From assembly GCA_004963905.1 (NCBI GenBank), contig SUGL01000027.1:1-64000 (forward strand): a stretch of DNA of 64,000 bases, given 5' to 3'. The position numbers and the translations under genes were made by a program. Numbering within the stretch: position 1 is the first letter of the stretch; each line of letters starts with the position of its first letter. Origin of the DNA: Mesorhizobium sp. GTDB lineage: Bacteria > Pseudomonadota > Alphaproteobacteria > Rhizobiales > Rhizobiaceae. The notes beneath the pieces were generated by a model. That model saw only the letters and a list, made by a program, of their open reading frames with translations. It searched no databases and was not told the DNA's origin. This document shows, piece after piece, positions 17,335-26,446 of this stretch.

Positions 17335-18123
17335 ATGGGTTCCCTGTCTTCGAAGAACGCGCTCGTCACCGGCTCGACCAGCGGCATCGGCCTGGCGATC
17401 GCCCGCGCCTTTGCCGCCGAGGGCGCCAACGTCACCATCAACGGCCTGGGCGACGCCGCGGCGATCGAGCAGGAGCGCGCCGGCATCGAGAAGGATTTCG
17501 GCGTCAAGTGCCGCTACTCGGGCGCCAACATGATGGACGGCGCGGCGGTCACCGCCATGATCCGCGAGGCCGAGGAGGCATTCGGCAGCCTCGACATCCT
17601 GGTCAACAATGCCGGCATCCAGCATGTGGCGCCCATCGACGAATTCCCCGACGACAAGTGGGAGGCGATCATCCGCATCAACCTGCTTGCCGCCTTCTAT
17701 GCCATCAAGGCGGTGCTGCCCGGCATGAAGAGCCGCAAATGGGGCCGCATCATCAACACGGCTTCGGCGCATGCGCTGGTCGCCTCGCCGTTCAAGTCGG
17801 CCTATGTCTCGGCCAAGCACGGCATTGCCGGCCTGACCAAGACGGTGGCGCTGGAAGTGGCTCAGGACGGCATCACCGTCAACGCGATCGCGCCCGGCTA
17901 TGTCTGGACGCCGCTGGTCGAAAAGCAGATACCCGACACGATGAAGGCGCGCGGCATGACCGAGGAGAAGGTCAAGCACGACGTGCTTCTAGCTGCGCAG
18001 CCGACGAAGGAATTCGTCACCGTCGAGGAGCTTGCGGCGCTGACGCTCTTCCTGTGCTCGGACGCCGCCAAGCAGATGACCGGCACGACCCTGCCGATGG
18101 ATGGCGGCTGGACGGCGCAGTAA
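17335..18123 (+). CDS. bdhA: D-3-hydroxybutyrate dehydrogenase (SDR)
   Basis: This is a 262-residue classical short-chain dehydrogenase. The nucleotide-binding motif is TGSTSGIG, NNAG is at 91-94, and the catalytic residues are Ser144, Tyr157 and Lys161 (YVSAKHG). HALVASPFKSAYV, the lid region with PLVEKQIPD, and the C-terminal GGWTAQ are characteristic of bacterial 3-hydroxybutyrate dehydrogenases. It interconverts D-3-hydroxybutyrate and acetoacetate with NAD. Divergent acetoacetate decarboxylase and patatin genes share the promoter region, supporting a joint role in polyhydroxybutyrate or ketone-body use. Confidence 0.93.
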   Translation: MGSLSSKNALVTGSTSGIGLAIARAFAAEGANVTINGLGDAAAIEQERAGIEKDFGVKCRYSGANMMDGAAVTAMIREAEEAFGSLDILVNNAGIQHVAPIDEFPDDKWEAIIRINLLAAFYAIKAVLPGMKSRKWGRIINTASAHALVASPFKSAYVSAKHGIAGLTKTVALEVAQDGITVNAIAPGYVWTPLVEKQIPDTMKARGMTEEKVKHDVLLAAQPTKEFVTVEELAALTLFLCSDAAKQMTGTTLPMDGGWTAQ

Positions 18124-18221
18124 GCGCGTGTCCCTATAGGGGGCGCTGTCGCCGCGTAAGGCCTAACTCGCGGTGCTTCGTACTATCCTTCCCCTGGCGC
18201 AGTCCTTACCGGTCCCCATGG

Positions 18222-19418
18222 CTATTGAAGTCGCCCGTAATGGCTCAGGACGAGGCCGACGGCTCCAAGCAGCACATCGTTTTCGGTATGCTTGCCGATG
18301 ATTATTCGCGTGCGCCTGTCGGGGGCGACGTCCCGTGCCTTGATTAGGGTGTGCCGTTCATAGGCTGCAATGAGCGGCGTAAGCAGGATGTCGCCGGCGA
18401 GTGCCATGCGTCCTCCGATGATGATGAGGGGCGGGTTCAGAACGGATCCAATCATGCCCAGGCCGCGGCCCGCCATTTCGGCCGTATCCTCGATCATGCG
18501 CAATGCTCCGACATCCCCCTGCTCGGCCATGCGGATCACGTCGTCCATCGTGACGCGCCGGCCCGTCACGCGCGCGATCTGCTCCAATGGCCGGTTGAAG
18601 CTGGCGTAGAGTTCCAGGCAGCCTCGATTGCCGCAGCGGCAAAGATCGCCCGATGGATCGATGCTCATGTGACCGAATTCGCCCGCGCCGCCGGCAATTC
18701 CGGTCACGACGCGTCCGTGCTGGACGATCGCGCCGCCGACCCCGAGGTCGATCTTGAACAGGACAAAGTCCTCGTAACCGCCGGCGGCGCCCCACATCAT
18801 CTCGGCAATGGCGGCGCAGTTGCTTTCATTGGCTGCGAAGATCGGCTGCTCCAGCACCGGCCCAAAGACATGTCGGATGTTGACGCCAGCCCAAGTGGGA
18901 ACGATGCTGGCCCGCTGGACGAAGCCTTCGGGGCTGACCGGTCCCGACACAGAAACCCCGACACCCAGGAGGCCGGACGCAGACAAGCTGTTCTCCTCGT
19001 AGCATTGCGCGATCGCCGCCTTGGTAAGCTTTGCCGCCCGGTCCGGAGGATAATCCAGGCCGAGGGGGATAGTTTTTTCAGAAATGAATGAATGCGAGAC
19101 GTCGGCCACAGCGACCCGAATCTCGTCGAGACTAAGATGAACGCCAACGCAGGTGCCGGCTTCAGGATTGAGCGTCAGCGTCGCCGGCGGCCGGCCGACG
19201 CCTTTGGCCGTTTCGTCAGCCGCCGCCAATTCCACCACGACCCCTGATTTCTTCAGACCAGTCAAAGCCGTCGAGACGGTCGAGCGGGCCAAGCCGCTGA
19301 GCCGGGCGATCTGCGCGGCGGAAATGGCGCCGCGCTGGCTGAGACAGCGGACAATCAGACTTTCAGGCGTGCCCGGAGGTTGACCGTCCAGCAGCGATCT
19401 GAGCAGGCTTTTTGTCAT
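18222..19418 (-). CDS. ROK-family transcriptional regulator of the sugar locus
   Basis: A winged helix-turn-helix (about residues 20-70, ISAAQIARLSGLARSTVSTAL) precedes a ROK sugar-kinase-like domain. The ROK zinc motif CRCGNRGCLELYAS and the GEFGHMSI motif are present, so ligand binding is likely intact. It is divergent from a sugar ABC importer with a palindrome between, so it probably senses the imported sugar and represses this operon. ATG 19418 is chosen, with AGGAG 13 nt upstream. ATG 19460 would add 14 residues and abut the palindrome. Confidence 0.9.
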   Translation of the reverse strand: MTKSLLRSLLDGQPPGTPESLIVRCLSQRGAISAAQIARLSGLARSTVSTALTGLKKSGVVVELAAADETAKGVGRPPATLTLNPEAGTCVGVHLSLDEIRVAVADVSHSFISEKTIPLGLDYPPDRAAKLTKAAIAQCYEENSLSASGLLGVGVSVSGPVSPEGFVQRASIVPTWAGVNIRHVFGPVLEQPIFAANESNCAAIAEMMWGAAGGYEDFVLFKIDLGVGGAIVQHGRVVTGIAGGAGEFGHMSIDPSGDLCRCGNRGCLELYASFNRPLEQIARVTGRRVTMDDVIRMAEQGDVGALRMIEDTAEMAGRGLGMIGSVLNPPLIIIGGRMALAGDILLTPLIAAYERHTLIKARDVAPDRRTRIIIGKHTENDVLLGAVGLVLSHYGRLQ

Positions 19419-19460
19419 TCTTGTCTTAAAACTCCTTGACTGTCGATCGTATTTGATCAT

Positions 19461-19476
19461 TCTAGAAAAAACTAGA
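19461..19476. promoter_or_regulatory. Palindromic ROK-type operator
   Basis: TCTAG-AAAAAA-CTAGA has perfect 5-bp arms and an A-tract centre, matching the AT-rich operators of ROK regulators. It lies between the ROK gene and the ABC operon. Confidence 0.55.
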
Positions 19477-19552
19477 GGTCTTCTGCGGTCCGCGGGCGGT
19501 CTCGACGAAACGGTCGTAATGAACCGTGCTGAAATCAGATGGGAGTGAGACG

Positions 19553-20818
19553 ATGAGATATCTGAGGGCGACCCTCGTCGCTACGGCGGCATTTGCCTTT
19601 CTTGCAAACACGGCACTCGCCGAGCCGAAGACCAATCTGCTCCACCAATGGGCGACCGGATCGGACGCGCAGGCCATCGCCAAGCTTGGCGAGATGTTCG
19701 AGGCGAAGGGCGGAAAATGGCAGCAGACCTCGATCGCCGGCCATACCGCCAACACGCTTGCCAAGCTGCGCGCCGACGTGATCGCAGGCAATGCTCCGCC
19801 GGCGGTTCAGCTCAAGGGTCCCGAGATCGCTGAATGGAACAAGACCGGCATGACCGCCGATCTGGATGATCTCGCGAAGGCGGAGAATTGGGAGAAGGTG
19901 GTGGCGCCGGAACTGCTGCCGGTGATGAAGCCGAGCGGCAAGTGGGTGGCGGCACCCATGAACATCCACCGCATCAACTGGATATGGGCATCGCCAAAAG
20001 TCATGCAGGCCGCCGGCGTGACGGAAGTTCCCAAGACCTGGGCGGAATTCAACGCAGCCTGCGACAAGATCGTGGCCACCGGCAAGATCTGCATCTCGCA
20101 CTCGACCGCCGACTGGACCGATTCCACCGTCTTCGAAGTCGTCCTCTACGGCCAGGACCTCGACCTCTATCGCAAGGCCTTCGTCGAAGGCAACGTCGAC
20201 GCCATGCGCAGCGACGGCATGGTCAAGGCCTTCGAGCAATTCCGCATCATGACGTCCAAGTACATGGACTCCGGCATGAACGGCCGCGACTGGGATTCGA
20301 TGTCGGCTCTCGTCGGGCGCGGCGAGGCGGCGTTCCACATCATGGGCGACTGGACGATCGGCTTGCTCACCGCCGCGGGCTTCAAGGAGGGCACGGACTA
20401 TGTCTGCGCCCAGGCGCCGACCGACTGGGGCAAGCCCGGCTTCATCCTGAACTCCGATTCCGTCGTGTTCTTCCAGCAGAAGGATCCCGACTATGTGGAG
20501 GGCCAGAAGCTGCTCGCCAGCACCATCCTGTCGCCGGAGTTCCAGACCGTCTTCAACCAGGCCAAGGGCTCGATCCCGGCGCGCCTCGACGTCGATCTGT
20601 CGAAGGGCTTCAATCCCTGTCAGCAGAAGTCCCAGAAGGACCTGCAGGCCTCGATCGAGGCGGGCACGCTGGTCCGCTCGATGGCCCACAACATGACCAT
20701 CCCGCAAAAGGTCCGCGGCGCCATCATGGACACGATCACCGAATTCGTCGCGACGCCGGACATGTCCGCCAAGGATGCGGCCAATGCCATGGCCGACGCC
20801 GCCGAAGCGCAGGAATGA
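19553..20818 (+). CDS. Sugar ABC transporter substrate-binding protein (GtsA-like)
   Basis: The 421-residue precursor has a signal peptide cleaved near ALA-EPKT (residue 23) and a type-1 extracellular solute-binding fold. Segments such as LKGPEIAEWNKTGM, APMNIHRINWIWAS and FHIMGDWTIG closely resemble, from memory, the glucose/mannose-binding GtsA-type proteins of Pseudomonas. A hexose or related sugar is therefore a reasonable guess. The start follows GATGGGAGTGAG. It is the first gene of an eight-gene operon, and a perfect 12-bp hairpin follows its stop codon. Confidence 0.92.
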   Translation: MRYLRATLVATAAFAFLANTALAEPKTNLLHQWATGSDAQAIAKLGEMFEAKGGKWQQTSIAGHTANTLAKLRADVIAGNAPPAVQLKGPEIAEWNKTGMTADLDDLAKAENWEKVVAPELLPVMKPSGKWVAAPMNIHRINWIWASPKVMQAAGVTEVPKTWAEFNAACDKIVATGKICISHSTADWTDSTVFEVVLYGQDLDLYRKAFVEGNVDAMRSDGMVKAFEQFRIMTSKYMDSGMNGRDWDSMSALVGRGEAAFHIMGDWTIGLLTAAGFKEGTDYVCAQAPTDWGKPGFILNSDSVVFFQQKDPDYVEGQKLLASTILSPEFQTVFNQAKGSIPARLDVDLSKGFNPCQQKSQKDLQASIEAGTLVRSMAHNMTIPQKVRGAIMDTITEFVATPDMSAKDAANAMADAAEAQE

Positions 20819-20828
20819 CGTGCGGAGA

Positions 20829-20854
20829 GCGCCGGCGCGACATCGCGCCGGCGC
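20829..20854 (+). other. Intercistronic hairpin after binding-protein gene
   Basis: GCGCCGGCGCGA and TCGCGCCGGCGC form a perfect 12-bp stem with a 2-nt centre in the 55-nt gap before the permease gene. No T-run follows. Such hairpins can protect the upstream mRNA and raise binding-protein yield over permease. Confidence 0.8.
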
Positions 20855-20873
20855 CCGGCCGGCAGGAAGCCCG

Positions 20874-21809
20874 ATGTCCATCCACGACCTTTCCGTTCCG
20901 ATAGCCGTGCCCGCCCGCTCGTGGCGGGATCGCCTGGGATCAATCGTGCCGATCCTCGTGCTCGCCCCTTCGCTCGCGGCGAGCTTCGTCTATGTCTTCG
21001 TGTTCACGGGCTGGACGCTCTATCTGTCGCTGTCCGACTCGACACTTTTGCCGAGCTACGGCCTTACGGGCCTCGACAACTACGCATCGCTCTGGTCCAA
21101 CCGGCGCTGGAACATCGCCTACACCAACCTTTTCCTCTTCAGCGGCTTCTATATCGTGGGCTCCATGGCGGTCGGGCTGCTGCTGGCCATCCTGATCGAC
21201 CAGCGCGTGCGCGGCGAGGCGGTGTGGCGGACGATCTTCCTCTACCCGCTGGCGGTTTCCTTCATCGTCACCGGCACCGTCTGGAGCTGGCTCTACAATC
21301 CGGTCGACGGCATCCAGGCGCTGGTGCGCGGGCTGGGCTGGAGCGACTTCAGCTTCGCGCTCACCAGCGATCGCAACCACGCGATCTATGCGGTGATCAT
21401 CACCGGCGTCTGGCAGTCTTCCGGTTTCGCCATGGCGCTCTTTCTGGCCGGCCTACGCTCGGTCGATCCGGATCTGGTGAAGGCGGCGCAGATCGACGGC
21501 GCGTCGGTCGTGCGCACTTACAGGAAGGTCATTCTGCCAACCATCGCGCCGATCTTCCTTGCGGTCGCCGTCATCCAGATCCAGTTCGCCATCAAGACGT
21601 TCGACCTCGTCGCCGCCCTGACCCGCGGCGGGCCGGGCATCTCGACCACGTTCCCCGCCATCTACGTCTACGATCTGATGTTCCAGCGTGGCCAGATCGG
21701 CGAGGGCGCGGCCGCCGCGATCATGATGCTGGCGGCGCTTGCCGTGGTGCTGGTGCCCTATTCGCTGTGGGTGGTGTGGCGCCGCCGGGCGGAGGCAGGA
21801 AATGGCTGA
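20874..21809 (+). CDS. Sugar ABC transporter permease 1
   Basis: The 311-residue inner-membrane protein of the MalF/UgpA type has about six helices. The coupling-loop EAA-like motif is DLVKAAQIDGASVVRTYRKVILPTIAP. The start is the ATG after GGCAGGAAG. The same ORF is open about 100 nt further upstream, but that part overlaps the intercistronic hairpin. It pairs with the next permease, whose start codon overlaps its stop. Confidence 0.92.
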   Translation: MSIHDLSVPIAVPARSWRDRLGSIVPILVLAPSLAASFVYVFVFTGWTLYLSLSDSTLLPSYGLTGLDNYASLWSNRRWNIAYTNLFLFSGFYIVGSMAVGLLLAILIDQRVRGEAVWRTIFLYPLAVSFIVTGTVWSWLYNPVDGIQALVRGLGWSDFSFALTSDRNHAIYAVIITGVWQSSGFAMALFLAGLRSVDPDLVKAAQIDGASVVRTYRKVILPTIAPIFLAVAVIQIQFAIKTFDLVAALTRGGPGISTTFPAIYVYDLMFQRGQIGEGAAAAIMMLAALAVVLVPYSLWVVWRRRAEAGNG

Positions 21810-22698
21810 ACTGGCCGCCGCCATCGACCTGGAAGCGGCTGCAGCGAGCCGCAGGCACTTCTGGAGCCGGTTCGCGATCTATGGCCTGCTCACGGTCTTC
21901 GCCGCAATCTATCTGATCCCGCTGCTCGTGGTCGTCTTCAATTCCTTCCGCGACCAGGCGGAGATCGCGCGCGACGGGCTCATCTCGCTGCCAAAGACCT
22001 TCCGGCTGGAGGCATGGGCGCAGGCCTGGAGCACTTACTGCATCGCCGGTACCTGCCAGGGGATGCAACGGAATTTCCTGAACTCGCTGTGGATGACCAT
22101 TCCGGCGACGATCATTTCCACGCTGCTCGGCGCCGTGAACGGCTACGTGCTGTCCAAATGGCGCTTCAAGGGCTCGGAGGTCCTGTTCACCCTGATGCTG
22201 CTCGGTGTCTTCATGCCGGGGCAGATCGCGCTGATGCCCTGGGCATTCGTTCTTGGGAAGCTCGGTCTGACCAACTCGACCTACGGCCTGATCCTGGTGC
22301 ATGTCGTCCAGGGAATTTCCTTCACCACCCTGTTCTGCCGCAACTACTATGTCGGCATCCCCGACGACCTGATCAAAGCGGCGCGCATCGACGGCGCCGG
22401 CTTCTGGCGGATTTTCTGGAAGATCATAATACCGCTGTCGCCGCCCATTCTGATCGTGACCGTCATCTGGCAGTTCACCGGCATCTGGAACGAGTATCTG
22501 TTCGGCGTGGTCTTCACGTCCGGCCAGGCGCAGCCGATCACAGCCGCGCTCGTCGCGCTGACGGCGAGCGGCACGACCGCCCGCAGCTACGACGTGATGA
22601 GCGCCGCCGTGCTGATCGGCGCGCTGCCGCCGCTCCTGATCTATCTCTTTGGCGGCAAATACTTCGTTCGCGGTCTGACACAGGGCGCCATCAAATGA
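21802..22698 (+). CDS. Sugar ABC transporter permease 2
   Basis: The 298-residue MalG/UgpE-type permease has the motif DDLIKAARIDGAGFWRIFWKIIIPLSPP facing the ATPase. The ATG overlaps the end of permease 1 by eight bases and follows GGCAGGAA, and the stop overlaps the ATPase start (ATGA), so the three genes are translationally coupled. Confidence 0.92.
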   Translation: MAELAAAIDLEAAAASRRHFWSRFAIYGLLTVFAAIYLIPLLVVVFNSFRDQAEIARDGLISLPKTFRLEAWAQAWSTYCIAGTCQGMQRNFLNSLWMTIPATIISTLLGAVNGYVLSKWRFKGSEVLFTLMLLGVFMPGQIALMPWAFVLGKLGLTNSTYGLILVHVVQGISFTTLFCRNYYVGIPDDLIKAARIDGAGFWRIFWKIIIPLSPPILIVTVIWQFTGIWNEYLFGVVFTSGQAQPITAALVALTASGTTARSYDVMSAAVLIGALPPLLIYLFGGKYFVRGLTQGAIK

Positions 22699-23816
22699 CG
22701 AGCCAATCCCTATCCGCCCTGACCATTCGCAATCTCTACAAGAGCTTCGGCGCCGTGGACGTCTTGAAGGGCATCAACCTCGAAGCGCAGCCGGGAGAGT
22801 TCATCGCTCTCGTCGGACCTTCCGGTTGCGGCAAGTCCACCCTGCTTGCCATGATCGCCGGACTTGAAAGCGTGACGTCGGGCGAAATCCGCATCGGCAA
22901 CCGGCTCGTCAATTCCGTGCCGCCAAAGGACCGCGACATCGCCATGGTGTTCCAGTCCTATGCGCTCTACCCGACCATGACCGTGCGCCAGAACATCACC
23001 TTCGGCATGGAGAGCCGCGGCGTGCCGAAGGCCGATCAGGCCGAAGCCGTCAAGCACGTCGCGGCGCTGCTGCAGATCGAGGCGCTGCTTGGCCGCAAGC
23101 CCGGGCAACTCTCCGGCGGTCAACGCCAGCGGGTCGCCATGGGCCGGGCGCTGGTGCGGGACCCGAAGCTTTTCCTGTTCGACGAGCCGCTTTCCAACCT
23201 CGATGCCAAGCTGCGTGTCGACATGCGCACCGAGATCAAGAAGCTGCACAACCGTGTCGGCAAGACCACGGTCTATGTCACCCACGACCAGGTGGAGGCG
23301 ATGACGCTCGCTTCGCGCATTGCCGTCATGCATCAGGGGTCGGTGCAGCAGTTCGACGCCGCGCAGATGATTTACAGCCGCCCCGCCAACATGTTCGTCG
23401 CGGGCTTCATGGGCTCGCCGGCGATGAATTTCATTCCCGCCGAGCTCGGCGACGGGGCGGGCCGGCCCTGCGTCACGGTTCGGACCGCGGGTGGCGGCAC
23501 CGCAGCGTTGGAACTTGCCCAGCCGGTGCCGGCAGGCGCGCCGAGGAACGTCGTGCTTGGCGTGCGGCCGGAACATATTTACCGCTTTTCGGACGACTTG
23601 AAGCACCGCAAGCGCGCCGTCGCGGCGGTGAAGGCCCCGGTCGAGCTGGTCGAGCCCACGGGTGCCGAAACCTTGGCGGTACTTCGCTTCGGCGATCTCG
23701 AAGTCACCGGCCGTTTCGACCCGGACGGCGCCCCCCGGATGGGCGAGACAATGACGCTCGGCATCGACATGGCGCGGGCTTGCCTCTTCGATCCGACGAC
23801 CCAATCCCTTCTTTGA
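22695..23816 (+). CDS. Sugar ABC transporter ATP-binding protein (UgpC/MalK type)
   Basis: The 373-residue protein has Walker A GPSGCGKST, the signature LSGGQRQRVAMGRAL, Walker B LFLFDEPLSNLDAKL, the switch His in VYVTHDQVEAMT, and a C-terminal TOBE-like domain (GVRPEHIYRF). It energises the importer formed with the two permeases and the GtsA-like binding protein. A much longer upstream reading of this frame runs through the permease gene and is spurious. It is coupled at both ends by short overlaps. Confidence 0.94.
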   Translation: MTSQSLSALTIRNLYKSFGAVDVLKGINLEAQPGEFIALVGPSGCGKSTLLAMIAGLESVTSGEIRIGNRLVNSVPPKDRDIAMVFQSYALYPTMTVRQNITFGMESRGVPKADQAEAVKHVAALLQIEALLGRKPGQLSGGQRQRVAMGRALVRDPKLFLFDEPLSNLDAKLRVDMRTEIKKLHNRVGKTTVYVTHDQVEAMTLASRIAVMHQGSVQQFDAAQMIYSRPANMFVAGFMGSPAMNFIPAELGDGAGRPCVTVRTAGGGTAALELAQPVPAGAPRNVVLGVRPEHIYRFSDDLKHRKRAVAAVKAPVELVEPTGAETLAVLRFGDLEVTGRFDPDGAPRMGETMTLGIDMARACLFDPTTQSLL

Positions 23817-24595
23817 AAGCTCAGCCTTTGACATTCGCCACCTATCCAAGCCTCGCAGACCGTGTCGTGCTGATCACCGGAGGAGCCTCTGGGATCGGCG
23901 CCGAAATGGTTCGCGCCTTCGCGGCCAACGCGGCGCGAGTGGCCTTTCTCGACATTCAGGAAGCGGCCGGCCGGGAACTGAGGGCGGAGCTTGCGGGCGC
24001 CGCGCGCCACGCGCCTCTGTTCCTGCCATGCGATGTGACCGACATCGCGGCCCTGCGCGCAGCGATCGAGAATGTGCGGGAAAAGGCCGGGCCGGTTGCT
24101 GTCCTGGTGAACAACGCCGCCAATGATGACCGCCACGCAGTCGCCGAAGTGACGCCCGACTACTGGGATCATGCCCAAAACGTCAATCTGAAGCATCAGT
24201 TCTTCGCCGCCCAGGCCGTCCATCCGCAGATGAAGTCGCTGGGCTTTGGCTCCATCATCAACCTTTCCTCGACCTCCTGGCGCTTCGGCGCCGACCAGAT
24301 GACCGCCTATGCCACGGCCAAGGCCGCGATCGTCGGCATGACGCGGTCGTTGGCCCGCGCCTTCGGTCCCGACAATATCCGCGTCAACGCCATCGAGCCG
24401 GGGGCCGTGATCACCGAGCGGCAGCGCCGTCTCTGGTACACCACGCCGGAGTCCGTCGATCACATGGTCGGGCGCCAGTTGATCAGGCGGGTTCTGCTGG
24501 CCGACGAGATCGCCCGCACGGCGCTTTTTCTCGCCGCCGACGACAGCCGCATGATCACCAAGCAATCCATCACCGTCGATGCGGGCCTGCGCTGA
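23813..24595 (+). CDS. Short-chain dehydrogenase (SDR), sugar-locus enzyme 1
   Basis: This classical SDR has TGGASGIG cofactor binding, NNAA, and the catalytic set Ser-Tyr-Lys (SSTSWRFGADQMTAYATAKAA). I prefer the TTG start at 23813, which overlaps the ATPase stop (TTGA) and gives 260 residues with a normal N-terminus. ATG 23780 is the alternative. It likely oxidises a sugar, lactol or sugar acid brought in by the adjacent importer. The substrate is unknown. Confidence 0.88.
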   Translation: MKAQPLTFATYPSLADRVVLITGGASGIGAEMVRAFAANAARVAFLDIQEAAGRELRAELAGAARHAPLFLPCDVTDIAALRAAIENVREKAGPVAVLVNNAANDDRHAVAEVTPDYWDHAQNVNLKHQFFAAQAVHPQMKSLGFGSIINLSSTSWRFGADQMTAYATAKAAIVGMTRSLARAFGPDNIRVNAIEPGAVITERQRRLWYTTPESVDHMVGRQLIRRVLLADEIARTALFLAADDSRMITKQSITVDAGLR

Positions 24596-24635
24596 TGCAG
24601 GTTCTCCGTCTCCCCTCGTCGGATAGGCTGGCCTG

Positions 24636-25637
24636 ATGCTCAGCGTTGGTTTGAACCCCTATGGGCTTACCTATCATCTTGGGCTGCAGGGCCGCGGCAC
24701 GCCGCGCGCCAACCCCAAGGGAGCAGGGCTCGAAGGCTTCATCGCCCTGGCCGAGGAGCTCGGCGCACGCACGCTCGAGATCTACGATCCATGGCTGGCG
24801 GAAATGTCCGATTCCGGGCTGACCGCCCTGAAGGAGCGGCTCGATGGGCTTGGGATGACGCCCGTCGTCAGCGCCGGGCTCAACATGATGGGGCCGCTGG
24901 AGAGCGCGTTCCGTTCCGCCCGCGCGCTCGGCGCGAAGACCATCCGGCTCGGCCTGACACCGGTTCTGTGCGGTGACCGCAATGCCTGGGGCGACAAATG
25001 GGGCGAGCTCAACGCCTCGATCAGGTCGGCGCTTCAGCAATGGGGGCCGCGGGCCGAAGCCGAGGGCCGCGTGCTCGCAATCGAGAACCATCAGGATTTC
25101 GGCAGCGCCGAGCTGGTGGCGTTCTGCGAGACGGGCGGGCGAGGGGTCGGCATCACGTTCGACACCGGCAATACGTTTCCCGTCGCCGAGGCGCCGCTCG
25201 ACTTCACCCGCCGCATCGCGCCCTATGTGCGACATGTCCACCTGAAGGACTACCGCGTTCAGTTCACGGGCGAAGGATATCGGCTCGTGCGTTGCGCCAT
25301 CGGCGACGGCGCCGTGCCCTTCAGCGATCTCGCGGCCCTGCTCAGCGAAATGCACGACGAACTCACCGCCGTGCTCGAGCCGGGTGCGCTCGAGGCGCGC
25401 CATGTTCGCTTTCTTCTCGACGGCTGGTGGAACGGCTATCCGCCGAAAACCGCGCGCGAATTCGCCGCCTGCCTTGCCGCCGCGCAAAAGAATCGCCTGC
25501 CCGACGATGCCGATTTCCGCACTCCCTGGGAGCGCGGGGACGACGGCGCCCTGGTTTCCTACGAGCTCGACATGATCCGGCGTAGCGCCGACAACATGAA
25601 GGAGCTCGGCCTCATGACTCTGGAGAACCCCTCATGA
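24636..25637 (+). CDS. Sugar phosphate isomerase/epimerase-like TIM barrel
   Basis: The 333-residue protein resembles the AP-endonuclease-2/xylose-isomerase-like family. Metal ligands are likely in AIENHQDF (Glu, His), ITFDTGN (Asp), VRHVHLKDY (His-x-His) and VLEPGALEA (Glu). Members isomerise or epimerise keto-sugars or dehydrate inositol derivatives. It sits in a coupled run of SDRs, so a keto intermediate made by them is a plausible substrate. The stop overlaps the next start (ATGA). Confidence 0.85.
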   Translation: MLSVGLNPYGLTYHLGLQGRGTPRANPKGAGLEGFIALAEELGARTLEIYDPWLAEMSDSGLTALKERLDGLGMTPVVSAGLNMMGPLESAFRSARALGAKTIRLGLTPVLCGDRNAWGDKWGELNASIRSALQQWGPRAEAEGRVLAIENHQDFGSAELVAFCETGGRGVGITFDTGNTFPVAEAPLDFTRRIAPYVRHVHLKDYRVQFTGEGYRLVRCAIGDGAVPFSDLAALLSEMHDELTAVLEPGALEARHVRFLLDGWWNGYPPKTAREFAACLAAAQKNRLPDDADFRTPWERGDDGALVSYELDMIRRSADNMKELGLMTLENPS

Positions 25638-26446
25638 CAACTCGCGAACTCAGCGGCGTCACCGCCTTCGTCACCGGTTCCGGACGCGGCCTCGGCCACG
25701 TGATGGCGGACCGGCTGGCGGAACTCGGGGCGGACGTTGCAATCCACGACCTGGACTGGACCCAGCCGGCGAAGTATGGCGAGTTCGCCGACCTCGGTGA
25801 ATCGGCAAGGTGCCTGGGACGACACGGCACCCGGGTGACCGCAGTCACCGGCAATATCGGCGACCGTGCCGCCGTTGCCGAGATGAAGCGCAAGATCGAG
25901 GCGGAACTCGGCGATGTGCATGTGCTCGTCAACTGCGCGGGCGGCGACATCGGCGCCAAGGGAACCAAGCCCAACCCCAACAATGCCCTCGACATCGATT
26001 ACGAGGACATAAAGGTGCTCACCGAAAACAACCTGATCGGCACCATGCTGGTTTGCCAGGCCTTCGTGCCGCCGATGGTGAAGCGCGGATCAGGGTCGGT
26101 GATCAATATCGCCTCGGCGGCCGCTCACCTCGGCTGCTCGCCGGAGGTCGTCTATTCGACGCTCAAGGCTGCTGTCGTCCACTATACACGTTGCCTCGCC
26201 AAGGAACTGATCGACGAGGGCGTGCGGGTCAATGCAGTCAGCCCCGGGGCGACGAAAACCGCCCGCTTCCAGGCGACACGCGTCGTCGATCCGGCAAGGA
26301 TGGATTCGTCGAAGCGTTCTCTGAACCGCTATGCCGAGCCTGAAGAGATTGCCGAGGCTGTCGCCTTTCTCGCTGGATCGCGCGCCCGCTTCATCAACGG
26401 CCAGGTGATCCGCGTGGACGGCGGCTTCACGATCTTTCCGGGGTGA
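25634..26446 (+). CDS. Short-chain dehydrogenase (SDR), sugar-locus enzyme 2
   Basis: The 270-residue SDR has TGSGRGLG, NCAGG in place of the usual NNAG, and the catalytic set SAAAHLGCSPEVVYSTLKAA (Ser, Tyr, Lys). It overlaps the isomerase-like gene by ATGA and the next SDR by one base, so all are co-translated. The variant NCAGG is tolerated in the family. The substrate is unknown, presumably in the same pathway. Confidence 0.88.
   Translation: MTTRELSGVTAFVTGSGRGLGHVMADRLAELGADVAIHDLDWTQPAKYGEFADLGESARCLGRHGTRVTAVTGNIGDRAAVAEMKRKIEAELGDVHVLVNCAGGDIGAKGTKPNPNNALDIDYEDIKVLTENNLIGTMLVCQAFVPPMVKRGSGSVINIASAAAHLGCSPEVVYSTLKAAVVHYTRCLAKELIDEGVRVNAVSPGATKTARFQATRVVDPARMDSSKRSLNRYAEPEEIAEAVAFLAGSRARFINGQVIRVDGGFTIFPG

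Noticed and set aside
22014..22694. Long in-frame extension of the GtsABC-type ATPase gene
   Set aside because: It runs through the permease gene in another frame. The ATGA overlap at 22695 and the family N-terminus fix the start.
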